Origin: Fibrisoma limi BUZ 3
GTDB lineage: Bacteria > Bacteroidota > Bacteroidia > Cytophagales > Spirosomataceae
DNA: 64,000 nt
NCBI RefSeq assembly: GCF_000296815.2
Contig: NZ_CAIT01000010.1
Coordinates: 1-64,000 of the forward strand
Direction of reading: 5' to 3'
Numbering within the stretch: position 1 is the stretch's first letter; each line of letters begins with the position of its first letter. A model generated the notes under the pieces. The model made no database searches. It was not told the origin of the DNA and saw only the letters and a program-made list of their open reading frames with translations. Of the stretch, positions 16,801 to 23,835 are shown piece after piece. The position numbers were made by a program, and so were the translations under genes.

Positions 16801-17264
16801 TAGCAACCGGGGCTGACGGGCGGCAGGGCGAAGTGCTTTATACATTTACAAATGTTACCCCTGGGCGTTATACCGTTCGGGTGAAAGCCTGGGATATTAA
16901 CAATAATTCAGCAGAAGGGGCGTTGACCATAATAGTTTCCGAAAAGCCGACACTCATTATCCGGACCCTCCGGGCCAGTCCGAATCCGGTAGTCGGGCAA
17001 ACCACACTTAGCCTTGAACACAACCGATCGGGAGAGCCATTGGACTGGACACTCAGCATCCATGACCTCAATGGCCGTTTGTTTAGCCGCCAGACGGGCC
17101 AGTGCAGCGATTGTAGCAGTACAGTCGAAGTGGGTAGTTGGGATGGTCGAGCGGATACTGGACAGATGCTTCCCAATGGCCTTTACATCTATCAGATACA
17201 AATTCGCTCGGCGGCCGACGGAGCCGAAGCTGTCGGCAAAGGGCGATTGGTGTTATCCAGGTGA
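13842..17264 (+). CDS. porU: Type IX secretion system C25-family sortase PorU
   Basis: Cell-surface cysteine protease that removes the C-terminal sorting domain of T9SS cargo and attaches the cargo to the surface. About 1140 residues: signal peptide at residues 1-30 (LYLTVCFGLLAITALAQ), an N-terminal beta region, a gingipain-like C25 domain, and a C-terminal beta sandwich. The catalytic His is in YSGHGGETGL (about residue 650) and the catalytic Cys in TATCEFGRYDDP (about 683). The end (from about 1060) resembles a T9SS sorting domain itself (SPNPVVGQT...GLYIYQIQI). Start ATG 13842 is chosen because it gives the signal peptide; ATG 13857 is an alternative. porV follows directly. Confidence 0.92.
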   Translation: MQFWLMRGWKQNKLYLTVCFGLLAITALAQPAESVLKTGIWVKIGVTQSGVFRLDQSTLARLNPAFATANPQNLRLYGNGGAMLPQSNAIPRPADLTENAIQVTGEADGRFDAGDALLFFGQSPHIVRYDSTNRRFIHQVNVYSDTTFYFLTIGSSPGLRITERGAGNTTTGPSVTSFDDYQFHEKDLAKLTSVRSGRFALGEYFSLESTRTFSFDMTGLVPNTPVRVRTGVVAGATALTRFRLALNGQVVDTIRMDQVSGYRYDFQAVARQDTFWIKSVQQSPLQLALTYDKAGDNSAQGYLDYVAVQARRELRQYDQTVWVRRLNPGRYTVRQASNNLRVWNVTNPLVPVSQAYTLSAAQEAGWSSTAPGDYYFFTNSQVLTPVSVVPVANQNLHAQASPELLIITPEAWRDEVDRLAEFRRQHDKLSVSLVTTQQVYNEFGSGQADPTAIRDMVRYFYQKQPGQVRYLLLFGDATFDYRNILNQLKPAELANMVPVYESRESLHPVYSYSSDDYYGFMDTTEGEWVENTAGDHKLDIGIGRLPVKSREEARTVVDKLIRYATDPTLTGDWQTRVMLVADDGDFNIHQQDADKMAVDIERTAPMYRPERVFLDAFPQQSTADGQRAPVVNQLINRAMSDGRLIINYSGHGGETGLAEEQIVTLQDILSWKNRRLPLLVTATCEFGRYDDPNINSGAELSLLSRLGGAIGLLTTTRPVFANTNLVLNRAFYQSVFTPVNGQMPRLGDVMRATKNNSLSGPVNRNFALLGDPSMQLAYPKAQVVLTKINGRSVDKGGLDTLRALQTIELTGEIRQAKQRLNDFSGTLRLTLYDKATTQTTLGTESSRMTYKAFNSPVFTGQVAVQQGQFTVRFVMPKDIDYSVGQAKLYAYAVRADSLLDAIGSYDSLRVGGSAVPETVDTQPPVVQLSVKDGQPDGELVRVPGPDVTLRITLSDDQGINLARSGLGHELTAQLGDRQPVVLNESYVATGADGRQGEVLYTFTNVTPGRYTVRVKAWDINNNSAEGALTIIVSEKPTLIIRTLRASPNPVVGQTTLSLEHNRSGEPLDWTLSIHDLNGRLFSRQTGQCSDCSSTVEVGSWDGRADTGQMLPNGLYIYQIQIRSAADGAEAVGKGRLVLSR

Positions 17265-17270
17265 TTTATT

Positions 17271-17297
17271 GGGCCATATGCCCTGTTTTTTTCTAAT
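17271..17297 (+). terminator. Weak terminator after porU
   Basis: GGGC and GCCC pair around a 5-base loop (17271-17283) and are followed by a T7 run. The short stem makes efficient termination doubtful. Confidence 0.4.
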
Positions 17298-17311
17298 CTG
17301 ACGAATCATCG

Positions 17312-17319
17312 TAATTTTG
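17312..17319 (+). promoter_or_regulatory. -7 box upstream of porV
   Basis: TAATTTTG matches TAnnTTTG about 59 bases before the porV ATG. The -33 element is not clear, so porV may also be read from the porU transcript. Confidence 0.4.
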
Positions 17320-17377
17320 ACCGCGCAGTATTGCCTTTTGAACAAGTGGTAATGGCTGTCGTTGACCAACACAATTT

Positions 17378-18604
17378 ATGAAGCGCATTTTTTCCTGTGT
17401 TCTTTTAGGTGCCATTAGCTTCCTTCCTTTCTTTGCCATCGCGCAGACTAATTCATTAACAGCCCTGAACGGACAAGTTTTGCGAGCACCAACGTCGGCC
17501 GTACCATTTCTGAATTTTACGCCCGATGCCCGTAGTGGAGCTCTAGGCGAGGCCGGTGTAGCCCTTGGTGATCCGGATGCGAATGCGTTGTTCTGGAACC
17601 CGTCCAAGCTGGTGTTTGCCAAACAGGACAAAGGCGCGTCAATTTCATACACGCCCTGGCTGCGGGAGCTAATCGGCGATATGTATTACACGTATCTGGC
17701 TGGTTATTCCAAAGTTGGTAAGAACTCGGTAGTGGGAGGATCTTTAATGTATTTTGATCTGGGAACCGTCGATTTCACTAACGCGCAGGGTGTTCAGACT
17801 GGAACATTCAACTCCCGCGAATACGCTATCACAGCCTCTTACTCACAGCGGCTGTCGCAGAACTTTTCGTTGGGTGTCGATCTGAAGTATCTGAATTCCA
17901 ACTTAGCAGCAGGTTCAGCTAACCCTGGTTTACAGCCGGGTTCAACGGCCGCAGCCGATATTAGTGCATTTTACCAGAACCAGGTACGCGACGACGCTAC
18001 CGGTAAAGGACTTGGCTGGACGTTTGGCGGTATGATCTCCAACCTTGGTGGCCGGATCAATTACGGCGGAACCGAGCGGTACTTCATCCCGACTAATTTG
18101 CGACTGGGTGCTGGCTTGACGTATTATGCTGACCAATACAACAAATTTAATTTTGTTGCGGATGTGAATAAACTGATGGTGCCAACGCCACCCATTGTTT
18201 CTGGAACCGGAAGCAGTGCAACTATCGTAGCCGGTCAAAATCCGAACCGGAATTACTTTAGCGCCATTTTCGGCTCGTTTGCCGATGCACCCGATGGTTT
18301 TAGCGAAGAAATCAGGGAGTTTACCATTTCGACCGGGGTAGAATACTGGTACAACGAACAGTTTGCGGTTCGGGGTGGTTATTTTGGCGAATCTAACCTG
18401 AAAGGGGGCCGTAAGTATTTTACGGCTGGTATCGGATTTCGGCTACAGCAACGTTTCGGCGTTGACTTCTCTTATCTACTGCCAATCCGGCAGGGAAGCC
18501 CATTAGCCCAGACATTCAGGGTGTCTCTTTTGTTTAATTTTAACAAAGGTTCGGGTGCTTTTAGTGACGATAGTGACGAGTCGATAACCAACGATATAAA
18601 CTAG
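17378..18604 (+). CDS. porV: Type IX secretion system outer-membrane protein PorV
   Basis: FadL-like outer-membrane beta barrel (408 residues) that shuttles T9SS cargo from the SprA translocon to the PorU sortase. It has a signal peptide (MKRIFSCVLLGAISFLPFFAIAQ). The mature start VPFLNFTPDARSGALGEAGVALGDPDANALFWNPSKL is the PorV/LptO hallmark. The rest alternates amphipathic strands and ends in an aromatic-rich strand region. Its place directly after porU strengthens both assignments. No other T9SS core gene (sprA, gldKLMN) is in the window. Confidence 0.95.
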   Translation: MKRIFSCVLLGAISFLPFFAIAQTNSLTALNGQVLRAPTSAVPFLNFTPDARSGALGEAGVALGDPDANALFWNPSKLVFAKQDKGASISYTPWLRELIGDMYYTYLAGYSKVGKNSVVGGSLMYFDLGTVDFTNAQGVQTGTFNSREYAITASYSQRLSQNFSLGVDLKYLNSNLAAGSANPGLQPGSTAAADISAFYQNQVRDDATGKGLGWTFGGMISNLGGRINYGGTERYFIPTNLRLGAGLTYYADQYNKFNFVADVNKLMVPTPPIVSGTGSSATIVAGQNPNRNYFSAIFGSFADAPDGFSEEIREFTISTGVEYWYNEQFAVRGGYFGESNLKGGRKYFTAGIGFRLQQRFGVDFSYLLPIRQGSPLAQTFRVSLLFNFNKGSGAFSDDSDESITNDIN

Positions 18605-18650
18605 GTACGTAATAATGGTAAACGCCGGCATTTAACGTTGGTAAAGTATT

Positions 18651-18679
18651 AATGGCATTTCTCCCTGAAATGCCATTTT
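18651..18679 (+). terminator. Terminator after porV
   Basis: AATGGCATTT (18651-18660) pairs perfectly with AAATGCCATT (18668-18677) around a 7-base loop, followed by TT. It ends 20 bases before the M16-like gene. Confidence 0.7.
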
Positions 18680-18698
18680 ATGTTTAGTATGGTTCTTT

Positions 18699-19979
18699 AT
18701 GATTATTGATAGAACACAATCCCCCGCTTATCAGTCCATCCAGGAAGTCCGCCTGCCAACTGTACAAACACAAACACTAGAAAATGGCTTGTTGCTGCAT
18801 ACCGTTGCTATTCAGCAGCAGCCTGTTCTCCGACTGGAATGTATTTTTGATGCGGGCACCTGGTTTGAAACAACAACCAATACGGCATTTTTTGCCATGA
18901 AAATGCTGGCCGAGGGTACGCAACGCCTGACATCGAGCCAGATTAGCGAATACATTGATCGATACGGCGCGTTCCTCGAGCTTAGCAGCGGGCCTGACCG
19001 GGCCAGCCTGGTCGTGTATTGCCTGACCAAATTCTTGCCCAACGTACTGCCGCTGATACGTGAGTTACTTACGGAACCTGTCTTTCCGGAAAAAGAACTG
19101 GAAGATTTACGTAACATCACGCTCCAGAACCTACGGGTCAATTATGAGAAGAATGCGTACCTGGCGGGTGTGCTTTTTCGTGAAAAGCTCTTCGGTTTCG
19201 ATCACCCATATGGCCGTAGCCAACGTCCGGACATTATTGAACAGCTTTCTCGTGATGAGATAGTGGATTTTTACGAGCGGGTGATCCGGAACCGACCATT
19301 TCAGATTCTGGTGGCTGGTCAGGTGACAGAGAACGAAAGCATTCTGATTAATAAAGAACTGGGGCAGTTGTCGATTCGTGGGGGAGAGATAGCGCCAACC
19401 CACGTTATATCTTTAGCAAGCGACCAGCAACCGGTCCTGTTCGAAAAATCGACCAGTATTCAATCGTCAATTCGGGTTGGACGCCGGTTGTTTACCCGCC
19501 AACATCCCGATTTTTTCCCTATGCTGGTCACCAACGAAGTCCTTGGCGGCTACTTTGGTTCCCGATTGATGAAGAACATCAGGGAAGAAAAAGGATTTAC
19601 TTACGGCATTTCCTCGAATGTAGTGTCGTTTCGGCGCGAGGGCTACTTTCTGATTGGAACAGACGTAAACAAGGAAAATACGCAGCAAACGCTGGACGAA
19701 ATCCGGAAAGAAATCCGGCTGCTGCAAACCGAGCTGGTTACAACCGAGGAGCTGGAAACCGTAAAAAACTTCATGGCCGGGGAGTTTGTCGGATCGCTGA
19801 ATACCCCGTTCGAAATTGCCGATCGGTACAAAGTAATCTTATTAGATGGCCTACCGGCCGACTTCCTTACTAATTACATTGCGAACCTGAGGGCCGTTAC
19901 GCCTGAACAAATACAGGCGACTACAAACCAGTATCTTACAGACGAAGACCTGCTGGAAGTTGTAGTTGGAGGGAAATGA
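18699..19979 (+). CDS. M16-family peptidase homologue lacking the zinc motif
   Basis: The 426 residues have the two-lobe M16B layout: an N-terminal peptidase-like domain, then a C-terminal inactive-type domain with GGYFGSRLMKNIREEKGFTYGISS, the substrate-binding Arg/Tyr element. Where active members have HxxEH (in the pattern G-L-A-H-F-L-E-H-M-L-F-K-G-T), this protein reads TAFFAMKMLAEGTQ (about residues 62-74), so both histidines and the glutamate are missing. It is therefore probably a non-catalytic partner or a binding protein. No second, active M16 gene is adjacent. There is no signal peptide, which suggests a cytoplasmic location. Confidence 0.85.
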   Translation: MIIDRTQSPAYQSIQEVRLPTVQTQTLENGLLLHTVAIQQQPVLRLECIFDAGTWFETTTNTAFFAMKMLAEGTQRLTSSQISEYIDRYGAFLELSSGPDRASLVVYCLTKFLPNVLPLIRELLTEPVFPEKELEDLRNITLQNLRVNYEKNAYLAGVLFREKLFGFDHPYGRSQRPDIIEQLSRDEIVDFYERVIRNRPFQILVAGQVTENESILINKELGQLSIRGGEIAPTHVISLASDQQPVLFEKSTSIQSSIRVGRRLFTRQHPDFFPMLVTNEVLGGYFGSRLMKNIREEKGFTYGISSNVVSFRREGYFLIGTDVNKENTQQTLDEIRKEIRLLQTELVTTEELETVKNFMAGEFVGSLNTPFEIADRYKVILLDGLPADFLTNYIANLRAVTPEQIQATTNQYLTDEDLLEVVVGGK

Positions 19980-20031
19980 TGTTAATCTATGAAATTAATT
20001 GGGTAACCAAATTGTTTGATGAGTAGATTGG

Positions 20032-20062
20032 TTGTCTTTTTGCTAACAATAGCATAATTTTG
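20032..20062 (+). promoter_or_regulatory. Promoter of plsY
   Basis: TTG at 20032-20034, 20 bases, then TAATTTTG at 20055-20062. An ideal Bacteroidota promoter, giving a leader of about 75 bases. Confidence 0.68.
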
Positions 20063-20141
20063 AGGTCACATTCCCTTCACTTACCGGTAGGTTCTTCAGC
20101 CTGCTCTCTTTGCTTAGTTACAGTTTACTTTACTCAATTAA

Positions 20142-20798
20142 ATGAACGTTCTGTTAATTAGTGCAACTACGGTATTAGCGTATCTGTTGGGATCAATCCC
20201 AACCGCAGTTTGGTATGGTCAGGGTTTTTTTGGCATTGACATACGACAGTTTGGTAGTGGTAACGCCGGCGCAACGAATACGTTTCGTGTCTTAGGCAAA
20301 CGGGCCGGTACCATCGTTATGCTGGTTGATGTATTGAAGGGATACACAGCAGCCATTCTGTCGACGCTGCTCTGGCATTTCGATGTGATTACGTTTAACG
20401 AAGTGCTGACGTTCAAACTCGTTTTCGGTATAGTTGCAGTAATTGGACATTTGTATCCGGTATTTGCGGATTTTAAGGGCGGCAAAGGTGTTGCCTCACT
20501 CTTGGGAATGATCCTGGCCATTCATCCTGAAATGGCTGCCGTTTGTATTGGCATCTTTCTGCTCGTTGTTATTGCTTCCCAATACGTATCGCTCGGTTCT
20601 ATGATGGCCGCTTTGGCTTTTCCGGTGCTGTTGCTGCTCCGTATTTTCGGCGAGAAAGAAAGTCCGCTACTGATTGCGTTCGGTTTCCTGATTTTTGTCA
20701 TGGTAGTTTTAACCCACCAGAAAAACATCGGTCGGCTTCTTCGTGGTCAGGAAAGCCGCACGGTACTGATCCGTTTACGAAAGAAGCGCGAAGAATAA
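20142..20798 (+). CDS. plsY: Acyl-phosphate:glycerol-3-phosphate acyltransferase PlsY
   Basis: Integral-membrane enzyme that transfers an acyl group from acyl phosphate to glycerol 3-phosphate, the first acylation in phospholipid synthesis. The 218 residues show the three loop motifs: LGSIPTAVW, then GSGNAGATNTFRVLGKRAG, the glycerol-3-phosphate site GHLYPVFADFKGGKGVAS, and a late GS..A element. About five to six membrane helices are visible. A TTG-N20-TAATTTTG promoter and a strong downstream hairpin frame it as a single-gene unit. Confidence 0.97.
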   Translation: MNVLLISATTVLAYLLGSIPTAVWYGQGFFGIDIRQFGSGNAGATNTFRVLGKRAGTIVMLVDVLKGYTAAILSTLLWHFDVITFNEVLTFKLVFGIVAVIGHLYPVFADFKGGKGVASLLGMILAIHPEMAAVCIGIFLLVVIASQYVSLGSMMAALAFPVLLLLRIFGEKESPLLIAFGFLIFVMVVLTHQKNIGRLLRGQESRTVLIRLRKKREE

Positions 20799-20822
20799 GA
20801 AATTAGTGCGATACCTATATGA

Positions 20823-20869
20823 CGCCCCGTCGTTGCGCGAAAAGTGCGTAACTTCGGGGCGACTTTTTT
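20823..20869 (+). terminator. Terminator after plsY, abutting the next start codon
   Basis: CGCCCCG (20823-20829) pairs with CGGGGCG (20855-20861), and an inner stem GTTGCGC / GTGCGTAAC continues it with small mismatches. AC and a T6 run follow. The run ends only 5 bases before the M20 peptidase ATG at 20875. Confidence 0.8.
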
Positions 20870-20874
20870 GACGT

Positions 20875-22236
20875 ATGACTGACTACCTCGACACCCACAA
20901 GCAGCGGTTTCTGGACGAACTGCTGGAATTACTTCGCATTCCATCCGTTTCAGCGGATTCGGCATTTAAGGACGATGTTCGGCGGGCGGCTGAGTATGTA
21001 AAAGAGAAGCTGCTGGCGGCCGGTCTGGACAAGGCCGAGCTATATGAAACGGAGGGGCATCCGGTGGTTTACGGTGAAAAAATCGTTGATCCAGCTAAAC
21101 CGACCGTACTGGTATACGGCCATTACGACGTTCAGCCGGCTGATCCGTACGAACTTTGGCAAACGCCCCCCTTTGAGCCTACCATCCGCAATGAGCGCAT
21201 CTATGCCCGGGGTGCCTGCGATGATAAAGGTCAGTTTTACATGCACGTCAAGGCGATTGAAGCGATGATTGCAACCGATGGTTTGCCTTGCAATGTCAAA
21301 GTGATGATCGAAGGCGAAGAGGAAGTAGGGTCTGACCATTTGGGTACGTTTGTGGCCGAACACCGCGATATGCTGAAAGCCGACGTTATCCTGATTTCAG
21401 ACACCAGTATCATTTCCAACGATACCCCTTCGCTCGAAACGGGACTGCGGGGACTATCGTACGTAGAAGTGGAAGTGACCGGCCCCAACCGCGACCTGCA
21501 TTCCGGTGTGTATGGTGGGGGAGTAGCTAATCCAGTCAACGTGCTCTGTGAGATGATTGCTTCGCTTAAGGACGAAAACGGTCAGATAATGATTCCTGGC
21601 TTTTACGATAAGGTAACTGATCTGAGTGATGCCGAACGGGCCGAGCTGGCCAAAGCCCCGTTTGATCTGGAAGAGTATAAACGTGATCTGGGTATTGCCG
21701 AGGTTGCGGGCGAAGCCGGGTATTCAACCAATGAGCGGACATCAATCCGGCCAACGCTGGATGTGAACGGTATCTGGGGCGGCTACACAGGCCAGGGCGC
21801 CAAGACCGTATTGCCGTCGAAAGCACATGCTAAAATCAGCATGCGGCTGGTACCTAATCAGAATCCGGACGAGATTACCGAAATGTTTGCCCGGCACTTT
21901 ACGGCCATTGCCCCACCGACGGTATCGGTGAAAGTGACACCCCATCATGGTGGGCTACCCTACGTTACCCCGACTGATTCGGTCGAGTTTGAAGCGGCTA
22001 GCCGGGCGTTCGAACAGGCGTGGGGCAAGAAGCCAATCCCAACCCGGGGCGGAGGAAGCATACCAATCGTTGCTTTGTTTGAGCGTGAGTTGGGCATTAA
22101 ATCCATCCTGATGGGCTTTGGTCTGGATAGCGATGCCCTGCATTCTCCAAACGAAAGCTACGGGCTGTTTAACTTCTATAAAGGCATTGAGACAATTCCT
22201 TATTTCTATAAAAATTACGCAACCCTCAAGCAGTAA
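20875..22236 (+). CDS. M20-family dipeptidase
   Basis: Di-zinc metallopeptidase of the M20/ArgE-DapE-carboxypeptidase G2 group, 453 residues, no signal peptide, so cytoplasmic. Visible: VLVYGHYDVQP (first zinc His and the flanking Asp), RGACDDKGQFYMH (bridging Asp), MIEGEEEVGS (catalytic Glu-Glu), a dimerisation domain with DLHSGVYGGGVANP, GGGSIPIV, and the late His LHSPNESY. The pattern is that of the broad-specificity dipeptidase subgroup. The natural substrate is not readable. It lies directly after the plsY hairpin and its own promoter is not obvious. Confidence 0.93.
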   Translation: MTDYLDTHKQRFLDELLELLRIPSVSADSAFKDDVRRAAEYVKEKLLAAGLDKAELYETEGHPVVYGEKIVDPAKPTVLVYGHYDVQPADPYELWQTPPFEPTIRNERIYARGACDDKGQFYMHVKAIEAMIATDGLPCNVKVMIEGEEEVGSDHLGTFVAEHRDMLKADVILISDTSIISNDTPSLETGLRGLSYVEVEVTGPNRDLHSGVYGGGVANPVNVLCEMIASLKDENGQIMIPGFYDKVTDLSDAERAELAKAPFDLEEYKRDLGIAEVAGEAGYSTNERTSIRPTLDVNGIWGGYTGQGAKTVLPSKAHAKISMRLVPNQNPDEITEMFARHFTAIAPPTVSVKVTPHHGGLPYVTPTDSVEFEAASRAFEQAWGKKPIPTRGGGSIPIVALFERELGIKSILMGFGLDSDALHSPNESYGLFNFYKGIETIPYFYKNYATLKQ

Positions 22237-22290
22237 CTTCACCCGGCTCTCATCCCGACCCTGGCTGGGAGACACTTTTTCCCTTGACTG

Positions 22291-23733
22291 ATGAAGAAAG
22301 CGTTATTTGTTTTTATTTTCAGTAATCTGCTCAGCTTGCTGGCTCTGGGGCAACAGCCTGGATCAACGCCCGCTCAAACTGCCACCCGGCCAGCCGCTTC
22401 ACAACCCCGCCCACTAACGCCCGAAGAACAACGCGAAAAAGAGAAGCGTGAGCGGGCGGCCGAGAAAGAACGTCAGTTGCGGGCTAAATGGGCGCAGGAG
22501 CAGCGTGACTACCAGGCTAAGCAGGCGCAAAAAGAACGAGATCGACTGGCAAAGAAGGCTGAAAAAGAGCGACGTCGGCAAGAGCAGGAAGCGCAAAAAT
22601 CTGCCAGTCGAACGGCAAAAGTAACGACAACTCCTCCACCAGCCACCGCTACACCCGAACCTGCCCAACCGCAGGCACAGCCAGCCGAGACGCAACCAAC
22701 TGAGACTGCTGTTACGCCGGCGGCTCCTCGCACTGAGCCTAAAGAGCGCTCATCGGACGCAGACCGGCAAAATCAGCGTGAGCAGGAGCGAGTTGCTCGT
22801 CAGGCGCAGAAGGAGCAGGAACGACTGGCGCGGGAGACCGAGGCTCGGGAGGCCCGCGAACGCAAAAAGCAGCAGAAAGCGGCCGAAGCGCCCACTGTTA
22901 TCAGTAATCCAAGGCAATTAGGGCCGGATACGGTTGCATCGGTGCGGGTAACGAAAGAGTTTTTGCCGAAAGGTCATTTGTTCGAACCAATCCTGCTCGA
23001 CCCTCTGGAAGCCCAGGCTTTCATCAGCGTGCTGCCCGGTTACTGGATGGATGGTAATCGGTACAAAGGCAGTATTGTTCCGTTTGAGTTTGGGTTCATC
23101 AAGCCAATTTACCGGCGGACACTTGCGCCTGATCGGGCGAATGAGTGGGTACTGGACGTAGCTTCGTACACCCAGTTTGAGGTGTATTACGATACCGATA
23201 AGAATCGTCAGCGTCGGCAGTTAGTCAATAATGATTATAAGCTTAGCTTTATTTACAACCTGCTGCGCGGAAAGAACACCTGGCGTTTCCGGCTGTATCA
23301 CCTGTCCTCGCACCTGGGCGATGATTTCATTATCCGCAACCGGATTACAACCTATACGACCAATCCTGTCAATTACGAACTGCTGGATGCAACCTACAGC
23401 CGAACGTCCACCAGCGGATGGCGTACCTATGGCGGAATTGGGTTCGTACTGCGTAAATCGTCAGAACGAAAGCTGTTGAGTGCCCAGATTGGTACGTACT
23501 ACCGCAAGCCTGCCACTCAGTCGCCCCGGCTGGTAGGGGGCGTTGATGTTAAATTCTGGCAGCAAACGGATTTCAGGCCGGGTATTCATGCGGGTCTTGG
23601 TCTGGAAGTCGGTCGGCCTGCCAGCGGTATTACGTTTCTGCTGGAAGGCTACTCCGGGTTTAGGCCCTACAGCCAGTACGAAGATCAGCAGACAACCTGG
23701 TTAGGAATAGGTATGTACATGAATCCGTTCTAA
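22291..23733 (+). CDS. Exported DUF1207-like protein with a long charged Lys/Glu/Arg region
   Basis: The 480 residues open with a signal peptide (MKKALFVFIFSNLLSLLALGQ). Residues of about 48-205 are very rich in Arg, Glu, Lys, Gln and Ala (EKEKRERAAEKERQLRAKW), interrupted by a Pro/Thr/Ala stretch, and should form coiled coil or disordered helix. From about residue 225 the protein is beta-rich and contains RLYHLSSHLGDDFI, VLPGYWMDGN and alternating aromatic strands ending in MNPF. These resemble DUF1207 outer-membrane-associated proteins. The function is unknown; a surface or outer-membrane location is inferred. Confidence 0.72.
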   Translation: MKKALFVFIFSNLLSLLALGQQPGSTPAQTATRPAASQPRPLTPEEQREKEKRERAAEKERQLRAKWAQEQRDYQAKQAQKERDRLAKKAEKERRRQEQEAQKSASRTAKVTTTPPPATATPEPAQPQAQPAETQPTETAVTPAAPRTEPKERSSDADRQNQREQERVARQAQKEQERLARETEAREARERKKQQKAAEAPTVISNPRQLGPDTVASVRVTKEFLPKGHLFEPILLDPLEAQAFISVLPGYWMDGNRYKGSIVPFEFGFIKPIYRRTLAPDRANEWVLDVASYTQFEVYYDTDKNRQRRQLVNNDYKLSFIYNLLRGKNTWRFRLYHLSSHLGDDFIIRNRITTYTTNPVNYELLDATYSRTSTSGWRTYGGIGFVLRKSSERKLLSAQIGTYYRKPATQSPRLVGGVDVKFWQQTDFRPGIHAGLGLEVGRPASGITFLLEGYSGFRPYSQYEDQQTTWLGIGMYMNPF

Positions 23734-23762
23734 CTCAGTTTCTCTTACAAAAAAACCTGGCT

Positions 23763-23796
23763 CATCCGATGGCGGCCCGTCATCGGATGAATCATT
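23763..23796 (+). terminator. Possible terminator before purB
   Basis: CATCCGATG (23763-23771) and CATCGGATG (23781-23789) form a perfect 9-bp stem with a 9-base loop, followed by AATCATTTT. The T-run is short. Confidence 0.55.
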
Positions 23797-23809
23797 TTCG
23801 GGAAGTCCG

Positions 23810-23817
23810 TACTTTTG
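23810..23817 (+). promoter_or_regulatory. -7 box of purB
   Basis: TACTTTTG matches TAnnTTTG 18 bases before the chosen purB ATG. It also argues against the longer frame start at 23815. Confidence 0.5.
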
Positions 23818-23835
23818 TTATTTGGTACCACCCCT

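Noticed and set aside
22414-22733. Long open frames on the minus strand opposite the charged part of the DUF1207-like protein.
   Set aside because: They mirror its Lys/Glu codon bias, give Cys/Phe/Ser-rich nonsense, and have no promoter.
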